Assembly (NCBI GenBank): GCA_964464385.1
Contig: CAYXFZ010000096.1
Location: 1 to 7,936, forward strand
Direction of reading: 5' to 3'
DNA from: CAYXFZ01 sp964464385
GTDB taxonomy: Bacteria; Planctomycetota; UBA1135
DNA: 7,936 nt
Part shown: positions 1 through 7,034 of the stretch, one piece after another
Layout of the letters: each line of letters starts with the position of its first letter
Position numbering within the stretch: the stretch's first letter is position 1
The notes under the pieces: model-generated
Database searches by the model: none
What the model saw: the letters and a program-made list of their open reading frames with translations, nothing else
Told to the model about the DNA's origin: nothing
Made by a program: the position numbers and the translations under genes

Positions 1-571
1 GCGGCGGGTATTGGGGCCGCGGGACGGAAACCCGCATTTCGTAAACCGCGCCAGCGACCATGCCTGACATCTGCGCCCGGAGACTCAGTGGATCCAGTGG
101 GTCCGAGTGCAAACTCGCAAATCCGGGATTTCCCTGAAGTGCCAACTTCGGGCGCCACTCGACGGAGCCCCGGGTAAGCCAAGCACTGCGCAGGCGAAGA
201 GTGGCCCATCCAGGACCCCACTCGATGCGCGGATCGTGTTCCCAGAAAGCAGGTCCCCAGGAAAGCTCACCTAGGGGAGAAAGGGACAGGATGCGGCCAG
301 CGGAGCCAGGGACTTGACGGCGAAGTGGCCCCGAAAAACCCCAACCCTCCGGCGTCCAGGCAAGACCGGATCGAGGAGATTCCCATTCCCGGACCGAGAT
401 TGGGCGAAGTTGGAAATCGAAAATCTGAATGGTGGTACCGCCGTGGTGCAACACAGCGACTTGGCCCGTGGCCGGATCCCAGGCCAACCCGAGAGGATCC
501 GGTAGCGGAGGCTCCTCGGCCACAAAGCTCGGGGATACCTGCAGAAGGAGACAGGCCAACAGAAGGGACAC
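1..571 (-). CDS. Secreted beta-propeller-like protein, partial (3' end beyond window)
   Basis: Function unknown. The minus-strand frame is open from a GTG at 571 to the window edge (190 codons). An in-frame TAG at 583-581 lies four codons upstream, so GTG 571 is the first usable start, and AGGA at 582-579 sits 7 nt before it. The N-terminus (MSLLLACLLLQVSPSFVA) looks like a signal peptide with little n-region charge, probably cut near residue 18, so the product should be exported. Residues 27-60 (GLAWDPATGQVAVLHHGG, then an IQIFDF strand) resemble one blade of an NHL/YVTN/WD-like propeller. A second GLAWTPEGWGFSG segment starts at residue 69. The rest is Trp-, Pro- and Arg-rich with beta-like alternation. 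It is divergent from the plus-strand cluster. The LLAC at residues 4-7 resembles a lipobox, but the n-region is too short to trust. The propeller call is a by-eye inference; that the frame is coding is more certain. Confidence 0.72.
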   Translation of the reverse strand, partial: MSLLLACLLLQVSPSFVAEEPPLPDPLGLAWDPATGQVAVLHHGGTTIQIFDFQLRPISVREWESPRSGLAWTPEGWGFSGPLRRQVPGSAGRILSLSPLGELSWGPAFWEHDPRIEWGPGWATLRLRSAWLTRGSVEWRPKLALQGNPGFASLHSDPLDPLSLRAQMSGMVAGAVYEMRVSVPRPQYPP

Positions 572-656
572 GGCGGAATCCTAGAAGAAACTCGAGAAGA
601 GAAAAGAGCTGGCGGCGTATTCTCTCCCTCCTGACCCCTAAACTGGGTTCGTTTCC
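572..656. promoter_or_regulatory. Divergent intergenic region with presumed promoters
   Basis: These 85 bases separate the minus-strand gene from the plus-strand cluster, so both promoters should lie here or inside the opposite gene's 5' end. A purine-rich stretch (about 583-608) is followed by a pyrimidine-rich stretch (about 620-637). AGAGAA at 598-603 and TTCTCT at 620-625 could pair around a 16-nt loop, though such a short match may be chance. TATTCT at 618-623 is a poor -10 candidate with no convincing -35 box. No clear operator or riboswitch is visible. Confidence 0.35.
579..582 (-). promoter_or_regulatory. Shine-Dalgarno site for the minus-strand GTG start
   Basis: AGGA on the minus strand with a 7-nt spacer to GTG 571. 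It helps decide the start of the minus-strand gene, since the only alternatives are inside the hydrophobic segment. Confidence 0.5.
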
Positions 657-2309
657 ATGCGATTTCTCCTGCTCTTGTTGTCTTTGGTTGCCCTGGCGGT
701 AGTAGGCCTCCTTTTCTGGCATGGCGAAGGAACCCCTCTGACTCCGGATCGACCCGTCCTTGCCGATCCGACGCTCCCCAGGCCTCAGGCCGAGGCCAAG
801 TTGGAAACCGATACCCAGGACCGAATTGCCGAAAAAGATTCGATTGCCGACACCCTTTTGATCCGGGTGTTGCGCGTGGACGGCAGTGTCCCGGAATCGG
901 CCACCATCCACATTTTCCCTTGGTCTGGAGAAAATCGAAGAAAAATTGCTCCGCGCGGGCGCGTCTTCCTACCGCGGGATGGTTCTGGCTTTGCCATTGC
1001 CGCCCTTGCCGAGGGCATGTGGTCCAAGCCCATGCAAATGGACTCAACCGAGAGGAACGGGCGAGACGAATTGGTTCTTGCCCTCGAGATTCCGGCAGGT
1101 TCTTTGCGAGTTTCGGTCGTGGATCCCATCGGCCTCTCCGTCCCAAATTTCACTGTAGATTTGGAATGGGCTGGCCCTCTTCCTGGAATCGCGCCAAGTT
1201 CTCTTTCCGTGGGTGGCCTTCTGCGCAAGGGAATTTCCAATCCAAGCTCTGGATTTTTTTCTGATCTTCCCCCCGGCAATTGGACGGCGACCGTGCATGT
1301 CCCAACATTCCCCGACCGGGTGGCCTCCGCCACCGTGGAATCCGGACAGGCCGCGTCTCTTCGCGTGCAACTCCAAGCTGGCGGCAAAATCCACGGAATT
1401 GTGCGGGACACTTCCGGCCAAGCCTTGGCCGAAGCCCAAGTGTTTTTGTTGGCTGAAGCCTACGCCAGCTTCGCTCCCTTCCTGCCAACGGATGCCCTCG
1501 AATCCTTGGCACCCAGCGGAGGATTGGCCCGCACGGATGAACATGGTTTCTTTTCTCTTGGCCCCCTGGATGCAGGCACTTGGCACCTGAGTGTCGTGGC
1601 CAAGGGCTATTCTTCCCTCCAAGTCCCGGCAATCAAAATCCTCAACCAGGAAAGCCAAGATATGGGCATCCTCCAGCTCAAGCCTGGAGGCGATGTCCAT
1701 TTTCTTCTTTTGCGCCGCGAAGAACAGACCCCGGTCGAGGGCGTGATTGCCGAATGGCAAGTTTCCGATGGAACATCCTGGCTCAATTCCATCCTTCCTG
1801 GAAACGAGCTGGAAAGGAAAAGCAATGCCGAGGGTCGCTTGACGCTCCCGGACTTGCCAGCCGGCGAAGTGAGGGTTCGGCTGGCCATTCCGGGACTGGC
1901 CCCACACCTTTGGACTGGAGATCCGTCCTTGACCGAGTCCTTGCAAACCATCCTCCTGGATCCTGCCCTCGCCATTCGTGGCCGCGTGGTGGAGGCGGGG
2001 AACGGACAACCCATTGCTAACGCGAGGGTGTCGGCTTCTCTCCAAGCAGGCGGTTTTTTCGATGGTCTCCTTTCGCAAGCCGGAAATCGCTCTCGGGATT
2101 CTTCCCAATCCAATGAAGAGGGTGTTTTCGTGATTCCGGACCTGGCCGCCGGGGAATGGCGGAGGGTTGGGCGCCAGATGTTTCGGCAGGAATCCTGCTT
2201 CAAAATGGGGAAGAAAATGCTCCCGTGGAAGTGCGTCTTCTGCAAGGTGCTGAAGTTCGTGTCCTGGTTCTGGATGAAGATGGGGTCCCTGAAGAAGGGG
2301 CGATTGTGA
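657..2309 (+). CDS. Carboxypeptidase-regulatory-like repeat protein, 5' part of a frameshifted gene
   Basis: N-terminal part of a large exported repeat protein; no enzymatic domain is seen. ATG 657 is the first start after an in-frame TAA at 639-641; no clear Shine-Dalgarno precedes it. Residues 1-20 (MRFLLLLLSLVALAVVGLLF) form a signal peptide or membrane anchor, followed by a Pro/acidic linker to about 65. Five beta-sandwich units follow, starting near residues 68, 149, 243, 345 and 439. The pattern is a strand, then G-x-P/A-x-x-A-x-V, then a D/E-x-x-G-x-F turn, then L-x-x-G-x-W and a closing strand, as in CarboxypepD_reg (PF13620)-like or related Ig-like folds. Clear examples are GKIHGIVRDTSGQALAEAQV (243-262) and AIRGRVVEAGNGQPIANARV (439-458). 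Homology to the repeat ends at DLAAGEW (495-501). The last 49 residues are out of frame and unlike the repeats, and the true continuation is in the -1 frame (see the ORF ending at 3640). Likely role: surface or periplasmic structural or adhesive protein, by inference. Confidence 0.8.
   Translation: MRFLLLLLSLVALAVVGLLFWHGEGTPLTPDRPVLADPTLPRPQAEAKLETDTQDRIAEKDSIADTLLIRVLRVDGSVPESATIHIFPWSGENRRKIAPRGRVFLPRDGSGFAIAALAEGMWSKPMQMDSTERNGRDELVLALEIPAGSLRVSVVDPIGLSVPNFTVDLEWAGPLPGIAPSSLSVGGLLRKGISNPSSGFFSDLPPGNWTATVHVPTFPDRVASATVESGQAASLRVQLQAGGKIHGIVRDTSGQALAEAQVFLLAEAYASFAPFLPTDALESLAPSGGLARTDEHGFFSLGPLDAGTWHLSVVAKGYSSLQVPAIKILNQESQDMGILQLKPGGDVHFLLLRREEQTPVEGVIAEWQVSDGTSWLNSILPGNELERKSNAEGRLTLPDLPAGEVRVRLAIPGLAPHLWTGDPSLTESLQTILLDPALAIRGRVVEAGNGQPIANARVSASLQAGGFFDGLLSQAGNRSRDSSQSNEEGVFVIPDLAAGEWRRVGRQMFRQESCFKMGKKMLPWKCVFCKVLKFVSWFWMKMGSLKKGRL
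2151..2167 (+). other. Frameshift junction with apparent small deletion
   Basis: The upstream frame reads D-L-A-A-G-E-W up to 2159; the downstream frame resumes as A-E-G-W from 2159. Intact units have a strand of about five or six residues after the G-x-W/Y/F/V motif: HLSVVA in unit 3, RVRLAI in unit 4, QLTAIS in unit 6, VVSVGY in unit 8. Unit 5 alone lacks it. Loss of about 16 nt (five codons plus one base) would explain both the missing strand and the frame change. No canonical -1 slippery heptamer is in phase here. It may be a true mutation or an assembly collapse; the sequence alone cannot say which. Confidence 0.75.
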
Positions 2310-3640
2310 CTGCCATGAACTATGGAATCTCGGGTTCCCTCGTGACGGAGCAAGCCGATGAAGAAGGTCTCGTCGTCCTGAAACACCTCCCCACGGGCAC
2401 CTGGCAACTGACCGCGATTTCCGAGAACATGGCAACGCAGGCCCTCTCAGCAATCTCGGGAAGTTTCGCCGGGCTGGAAACACGCTCGACTTACGTCCTT
2501 GCCGAGGAAGGGGGGCGGCATGAACTCACCTTGGGTGGCCTCATCCCTCGGGCCTTGCTACAAGGATTCGTGACTCGAGGTGAGGAGTTGGTGGAGGGAA
2601 TGACGGTCCTCTTGACCGGGAGTTCCGGCATGAAAAGCACGCGCACGGATGACATCGGATTTTATGAAATTGAGGACGTTCCCGTAGGCAACTGGATGAT
2701 GATGGTAGGCAACTTTGGCATGATGGGAGGAAGCGGATGGATCGGTTCCCTGGATATTGAGTCCTCCGGCTTGATTGAAAAAAACATTGAACTGCCCAGT
2801 GGATCCATCCTGGTTCGGGTCCTTGCTGCCGAAAGTGGCTCTCCTCTGGCCAACATCAACGTCGCCTTGCGGCCCGCGATGGGCACTTCGGGCGGCGGGT
2901 GGTTGCCAACGGATGCTCAAGGGGAGGCCCTTTTCGAGACTCTGCTCGAGGGCGAGTATGTCGTTTCCGTGGGCTACTTGGCCATGCCCCTCTTTGGCAA
3001 TGCTGGTGGCCGTGGCGCGGCCATTGCCGGTCCATTCCACTTTGATGGAACCAGCCGCCTCGAAAAACAACTACGCCTCGGCTTGTCTTGTGGTTTGGAT
3101 TTGCGGGTCACGGATGGCGGCGGCGCTCCCATCGCAGGCGTCCATATTTTTCTTCTGCATGCTGATGGCCAACCCTTCCATCAGATTTCCACCCAAGAGA
3201 CTGACTCTCAGGGGAATCTTCGCATGGATGGCCTGCCAGCAGGTTCCTTTCGCGTCCTTGCCCGACACGCCAGCGGCCAAGTGGAGACCGCCGTCCAACT
3301 CACCGAGGGGGTGACTTCCAGTCTGAACCTCTCCTTGGATCGTGGGTGCACCTTGCGACTCCAAATCACGGACCAAGCCGGCTTACCCCTGCGCGGGATT
3401 CAGGCGGTGGCTCTGGACTCCAGAGGTTCCCCCATCAGTGCGCTGTATTCCCTCGACCATGCCATGTCCTTGGGAATGTCCTTTTTCCAAGGTGGAGAAC
3501 AAATCCTGGGACCTCTGGCGCCCGGCTCCTACACCCTGCTCCTGAGTGATTTTTCGGGACAATCCACGCGCACTCCCTTGGAAATCCCTGCTGGACGGTC
3601 GGAGCTGGTCTTGACCTTGCGCTTTCTCCCCGAACCCTAG
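2156..3640 (+). CDS. Carboxypeptidase-regulatory-like repeat protein, 3' part of the frameshifted gene
   Basis: C-terminal continuation of the gene starting at 657, in the -1 frame. The ATG at 2156 is probably not a real start: it has no signal peptide and begins in the middle of unit five (AEGWAPDVSAG). Further units begin near residues 33, 133, 218, 313 and 399 of this ORF. Each has the same logic, for example LDLRVTDGGGAPIAGVHIFL, then DSQGNLRMDGLPAGSFRVLA, in the ninth unit of the whole protein. The protein ends with a last strand (LVLTLRFLPEP) and has no sorting signal, membrane segment or PEP-CTERM-like tail that I can see. Joined to the 5' part it gives about 995 residues and ten units. 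The unit starting near 133 carries a Met-rich heptad duplication (see repeat at 2684-2725). The stop at 3638-3640 lies 22 bases before the EamA gene, so the genes are probably cotranscribed. If the frameshift is real, this half is unlikely to be made as a secreted protein. Confidence 0.75.
   Translation: MAEGWAPDVSAGILLQNGEENAPVEVRLLQGAEVRVLVLDEDGVPEEGAIVTAMNYGISGSLVTEQADEEGLVVLKHLPTGTWQLTAISENMATQALSAISGSFAGLETRSTYVLAEEGGRHELTLGGLIPRALLQGFVTRGEELVEGMTVLLTGSSGMKSTRTDDIGFYEIEDVPVGNWMMMVGNFGMMGGSGWIGSLDIESSGLIEKNIELPSGSILVRVLAAESGSPLANINVALRPAMGTSGGGWLPTDAQGEALFETLLEGEYVVSVGYLAMPLFGNAGGRGAAIAGPFHFDGTSRLEKQLRLGLSCGLDLRVTDGGGAPIAGVHIFLLHADGQPFHQISTQETDSQGNLRMDGLPAGSFRVLARHASGQVETAVQLTEGVTSSLNLSLDRGCTLRLQITDQAGLPLRGIQAVALDSRGSPISALYSLDHAMSLGMSFFQGGEQILGPLAPGSYTLLLSDFSGQSTRTPLEIPAGRSELVLTLRFLPEP
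2684..2725 (+). repeat. Imperfect tandem 21-nt duplication (Met-rich heptad)
   Basis: Two adjacent 21-nt copies, 2684-2704 and 2705-2725, share their first 10 bases (GTAGGCAACT) and last 6 bases (ATGATG), 16 of 21 in all. They encode VGNWMMM then VGNFGMM in frame, directly at the closing strand of a beta-sandwich unit. The in-frame period suggests replication slippage that kept the protein readable. Confidence 0.65.
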
Positions 3641-3662
3641 CCAGAAACCGGCCAACTTCTCG

Positions 3663-4571
3663 TTGCTGATCGTTCAGGCTGCACCCGCTCCCTTCCCCGG
3701 CGCCGGCGAAATTTCCGCCCTGGCTTCGGCCTTGGTCTGGGGCACGGCCACGGTCTTTTTCGCCAAGGGATTTCGCCAAGGCCGGCCCATGGTCGCCGTT
3801 CTGCACAAGAACTTGGTCGGCCTCGCCGTCCTGGGTCTGGGCGCCCTGATCCTGCGCCTGAACGGGGCCCTCCCCACCCCAACGTCGGCCCTTCCTTGGC
3901 TCCTTGGCTCGGGGGCCATCGGCCTCGGGCTGGGTGACTTTCTTTATTTTGTTGCCATAGCCCATATCGGGGTCGGACGCACCCTCATTTTGGGCATGAG
4001 TATGCCGGTTTTGAATGCCATCCTGGCCTGGCTCCTCTTCGGCGAAACCTTGACCCCAACGCAGTGCTTTGGGGTGGTCGCGGTTGTGGTCGGCGGATGG
4101 GTCGCCGAATCTCGAAGGATTGCGCGTAGTCGGAGCGACACCGTGGGCATCCTCGCCGCCCTAGGCTGTGCCTTGGCCATGGCAATTGGCAACCTCCTGA
4201 CCCATCCGGGCATGGCCAATACCGGCATGGTGTCCGCGGGTTTCTGGCGCCTTCTCGGAGGTTTCTTGGGCCTCCTTCCTCTGTTTGCTTTCCGCGGGCG
4301 CCTCAGACAAACTTTCTCCGCCGCCCTTACCAAAAAGACAGCGCGGCTTTTCCTGATGCCCTCCATTCTTGGCACGGGCATCGGCATGGCCTTCGCCATG
4401 GGTGCACTGAAATACACCAAACAGGGAACGGCCGCCACCCTCATGGCGACCACTCCCCTTTTCTCCATTCCTCTTGCCGCTTGGCTCCTTGGCGAACGGG
4501 CTGGATGGCGTGGCTGGTGTGGTGGTGCTCTGGTGTTCGCCGGCCTGCTCTTGGTGGTTCGGGGCGGCTAA
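3663..4571 (+). CDS. EamA/DMT-family transporter
   Basis: A 302-residue polytopic inner-membrane protein of the drug/metabolite transporter superfamily, the usual length and two-repeat design (about ten helices). The first EamA half spans about residues 16-147 and includes MPVLNAILAWLLFGE (114-128) followed by a GVVAVVVGGWV helix. The second half, about 160-300, carries the same signature as TTPLFSIPLAAWLLGERAG (263-281) and ends in GGALVFAGLLLVV. The start is TTG 3663: an in-frame TGA at 3612-3614 lies upstream, there is no ATG or GTG between, and the first internal ATG (residue 43) would delete helix one. No clear Shine-Dalgarno is seen. It lies 22 bases after the repeat-protein stop and 10 bases before the SGNH gene. 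The substrate cannot be told from sequence; family members export amino acids, nucleotides, drugs or sugar precursors. Its place beside acylation genes hints at envelope metabolism but proves nothing. Confidence 0.9.
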   Translation: MLIVQAAPAPFPGAGEISALASALVWGTATVFFAKGFRQGRPMVAVLHKNLVGLAVLGLGALILRLNGALPTPTSALPWLLGSGAIGLGLGDFLYFVAIAHIGVGRTLILGMSMPVLNAILAWLLFGETLTPTQCFGVVAVVVGGWVAESRRIARSRSDTVGILAALGCALAMAIGNLLTHPGMANTGMVSAGFWRLLGGFLGLLPLFAFRGRLRQTFSAALTKKTARLFLMPSILGTGIGMAFAMGALKYTKQGTAATLMATTPLFSIPLAAWLLGERAGWRGWCGGALVFAGLLLVVRGG

Positions 4572-4581
4572 CTTGGGCGCC

Positions 4582-5608
4582 ATGCTGCGGTCCATCCTCC
4601 TGGCCTCCATCGTTCTGGTCGCTTTCTGGGCAACCCGTGCAGGAGTGGAGGGCACCACTCCGAAGCGACTCAAAATTGAGTGGTTCCAGACCCTCCAAGA
4701 TGAAATTGACATCGCCTTCTTGGGATCCAGTCACATTTACCGCCAAATCGATCCGGCGGCCTTTGACCAAAGTTTGGCCGCAGCCGGGCATTCCATGCGC
4801 TCCTTCAACTTCGGTGTCCCCGGGATGCGCCTGCCCGAAACCCACCACATGGTCCAGCGCATCTTGGCCATGGAGCCGAGGCAATTGCAATGGCTGATTC
4901 TGGAAGCGGGCGCCTTCCGAACCGATATGGATCTAGAAAATGATCTTTCCGACCGCCAGGTCTATTGGCACGATCCCGCTACCACGACCCTTCTGCTCCG
5001 GGCCATTGCCCAGGACGCGACCCCTCTTCTCGACCGGGGTCGGCTCGGCTGGCGCCACCTGGAACACGCCGCCTGGAAGATGGGCAACTTGGGTCGTGGG
5101 CCCAAGGCCATGGGGGCCCTGTTCTTTCCCCATCCCGTGTCCTTTCACGGCCAACCGGGGCTGGGACAAAATGGCAATGGGTTCCTGCCCCTGAATGCGC
5201 AAAAGAACGAACCCAATTTTCGCCGTCGCCGCCAAGAATTTCTGCAGGATCAAGCCGGCTACATGGCCGCCCGTCGGGCCTTGAAATCTGTTGGGGATGG
5301 CGGCCCTCCCCCACCCTTCTTGGCAACCGTCATTCGCCGTATCCAAGAGGATGCCGCCCACCATGGAGTGCAAATCGCATGGCTCTTGCACCCTGGCGTG
5401 GAACGGGAACCGGGTTGGCGCCAACTTTCGGAACAANNNNNNNNNNGTTTCTCATCTCCTCCGCTTCGACGAGCCAGAAACTTGGCCGGAGTTGTATCGC
5501 CCCGTGCATCGTTTTGACCTACATCACTTGAATGCCAAGGGTGCCAAGCTCTTTTCGGCGGAACTCGCCGAGAAATTTCTTTCCCTCCTGGATCCCACGC
5601 AGGACTAA
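4582..5608 (+). CDS. Membrane-anchored SGNH-hydrolase-like protein, interrupted by an assembly gap
   Basis: Probable extracytoplasmic acyl-transferring or acyl-removing protein that works with the MBOAT protein 3 bases downstream. ATG 4582 starts a hydrophobic signal/anchor (SILLASIVLVAFWATRA, residues 4-20). Block I is IAFLGSSH (residues 44-51), with Ser50 the likely nucleophile. FNFGVPGM, just after residue 70, fits the block holding the oxyanion-hole Gly. Pre-gap sequence ends at residue 285 (LSEQ). After the Ns, 53 residues include FDLHHLNAKGAKLF, whose D-x-x-H would supply the catalytic Asp and His. The frame changes across the Ns only because ten is a placeholder: codons end exactly at 5436 and restart at 5447, so the true gap should be a multiple of three. 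A longer in-frame start at 4474 would overlap the EamA gene by 98 bases and would bury the anchor, so it is rejected. The acetyl-transfer role is known for AlgJ/AlgX-type partners and is inferred here from the pairing. Confidence 0.82.
5437..5446. other. Scaffold gap (10 Ns)
   Basis: Ten Ns interrupt the SGNH gene between residue 285 and its C-terminal Asp/His block. A round number of Ns usually marks a join of unknown length. The reading frames on either side are in phase if the Ns stand for any multiple of three bases. Confidence 0.95.
5601..5604 (+). promoter_or_regulatory. Shine-Dalgarno site for the MBOAT gene
   Basis: AGGA overlaps the end of the SGNH gene and lies 7 nt before ATG 5612. 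With only 3 bases between stop and start, translational coupling of the two genes is likely. Confidence 0.5.
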
Positions 5609-5611
5609 GGC

Positions 5612-7012
5612 ATGCTCTTTACCGAGTTTCGCTTCCTGTTGTTCTTCGTGCTGGTCACGACCGTTCACTGGCTCCTGCGTGGCAACACATCCCGCAAACT
5701 CTGGCTCCTGTCCGCCAGTTACACCTTTTACGCGGCTTGGGATTGGCGTTTTCTTTCTCTGATCTTGATTTCCACCTTGGTGGACTGGGTGGCGGCCCGG
5801 GGTATGGAACGCACTCCAGCCCGGAAACGGCGGTGGCTATTGTTATCCCTCGTCGTCAACTTGGGCCTGCTTGGTTTCTTCAAATATTTTGGATTTTTCG
5901 TCGAATCCGCCACAAGTTTGCTCGCTTGGCTGGGCTTTCACGCCGACCGTGCCGCCTTGGAAATCATTCTTCCGGTGGGCATCAGTTTTTACACCTTCCA
6001 AACCCTGTCCTACACCTTGGATGTGTACTTCGGGAAAATCAAGACCAGTAAAAATTTATTGGACTTGGCCCTCTTCGTTGGATTCTTCCCTCAACTCGTA
6101 GCCGGCCCGATTGTTCGGGCTCGAGATTTTTTGCCGCAACTCCAAGTTTCCCGACAGTGGAAATCCATCCATAAACGCGCCGCAGCTTTTCTTTTCTTGA
6201 CAGGTTACGTCAAGAAGGCCTGCATCGCCGATCACCTTGCACCAGCCGTCGATTCTTGGTTTGCCAACCCCGGCAACTTTGATGCCGCAGCAGCATGGAC
6301 TGCCACGATTGGCTACGCCATTCAAATCTACGGTGATTTTTCGGGCTATTCCGACATGGCCATTGCCTGCGCTGCATTCCTGGGGTACCAGCTGTGCGAA
6401 AATTTCCGTCGCCCTTATCTGGCCAAGAATATCCGGGACTTCTGGCGTCGCTGGCACATCAGCCTCTCGACTTGGTTGCGAGACTACCTTTACATCCCCT
6501 TGGGGGGTAGCCGTGGTAGCGGGTTGGCCACCCCACGAAACTTGATGTTGACCATGCTCCTGGGCGGACTTTGGCACGGCGCCGCCTGGACCTTTGTCGT
6601 CTGGGGTGCCTTGCACGGTCTGGCCCTGATCCTGTACCGCAAATGGGATCGCTCGGTTTCTCCCCTGAGCACGAGTCGACGCATCCTAGCTCCTTTGGCA
6701 CCCCTATTCACCTTCCTTTTCGTCTGTGTTTGTTGGATCTTTTTTCGGTCCTCCGATTTCGCCACGGCATGGACAGGCCTGCGGGCGTTTGTCCTCTTGC
6801 AGACCAGCGGCACCCAAACCCTTTCGGCCCATTGGTGGTTGTTGTTCCTCGCCTTGTATCTCGCCCATCGTCTGGCGGAATCCGGCAAGTCGGCGCGTTG
6901 GATTGCCGGCATGCCCGCGCCCTTGGCTGCCTTGACTCTGGGTATCGGTGCGGCTCTGGCCCTGGCCTTCACCGCAACGGATTACCGCCCCTTCATTTAT
7001 TTCCAGTTTTAG
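5612..7012 (+). CDS. MBOAT-family O-acyltransferase (AlgI-like)
   Basis: A 466-residue polytopic membrane protein, the usual length for bacterial MBOAT enzymes such as AlgI, which move acyl groups (commonly acetyl) from the cytoplasm to extracytoplasmic polysaccharide. Motifs in order: LPVGISFYTFQTLSYTLDVY (120-139), FPQLVAGPIVRA (159-170), YGDFSGYSDMAIACA (240-254), NFRRPYLAKNIRDFWRRWHI (264-283), STWLRDYLYIPLGGSR (286-301), LGGLWHGAAWTFVVWGALHG (317-336), IFFRSSDF (376-383), and the typical C-terminal RPFIYFQF. His322 in GLWHGA matches the invariant MBOAT active-site histidine, and His282 in RRWHIS the second conserved one. All landmark motifs are intact, so the enzyme should be functional. 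ATG 5612 begins MLFTEFRFLLFF, the normal MBOAT start. The SGNH gene ends 3 bases upstream, which supports a two-protein O-acylation module. The target glycan is unknown, and no alginate biosynthesis genes are visible, so no alg gene name is given. Confidence 0.94.
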   Translation: MLFTEFRFLLFFVLVTTVHWLLRGNTSRKLWLLSASYTFYAAWDWRFLSLILISTLVDWVAARGMERTPARKRRWLLLSLVVNLGLLGFFKYFGFFVESATSLLAWLGFHADRAALEIILPVGISFYTFQTLSYTLDVYFGKIKTSKNLLDLALFVGFFPQLVAGPIVRARDFLPQLQVSRQWKSIHKRAAAFLFLTGYVKKACIADHLAPAVDSWFANPGNFDAAAAWTATIGYAIQIYGDFSGYSDMAIACAAFLGYQLCENFRRPYLAKNIRDFWRRWHISLSTWLRDYLYIPLGGSRGSGLATPRNLMLTMLLGGLWHGAAWTFVVWGALHGLALILYRKWDRSVSPLSTSRRILAPLAPLFTFLFVCVCWIFFRSSDFATAWTGLRAFVLLQTSGTQTLSAHWWLLFLALYLAHRLAESGKSARWIAGMPAPLAALTLGIGAALALAFTATDYRPFIYFQF

Positions 7013-7034
7013 GCGCGTCGCTACTCTGTCGCCC

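Noticed and set aside
551..571. Lipoprotein signal (LLAC) in the minus-strand gene
   Set aside because: The Cys would be at residue 7 with no charged n-region, far too short for a normal lipoprotein signal.
618..623. TATTCT as a sigma-70 -10 box
   Set aside because: No acceptable -35 hexamer at 16-18 nt upstream; one weak hexamer is expected by chance.
325..702. Plus-strand open frame of 125 codons
   Set aside because: Arg/Pro-rich, antisense to the better-supported minus-strand gene and overlapping the signal sequence of the repeat protein.
271..1146. Minus-strand open frames 271-1146 and 267-911
   Set aside because: They run across the 5' end of the repeat-protein gene in frames other than that of the GTG-started minus-strand gene, with low-quality Arg/Pro/Ser-rich sequence.
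2145..2165. Programmed -1 ribosomal frameshift
   Set aside because: No in-phase X-XXY-YYZ heptamer is present, and a slip would still leave the beta-strand missing. A deletion explains more.
1044..2483. Long minus-strand open frame (479 codons) opposite the repeat protein
   Set aside because: Its translation is His/Pro/Arg/Ser-rich with no recognisable domain. The plus strand encodes regular repeats over the same bases, so this is an antisense shadow of GC-rich codon use.
4933..5436. Minus-strand open frames opposite the SGNH gene
   Set aside because: No domain-like sequence; the plus strand carries SGNH motifs through the same bases.
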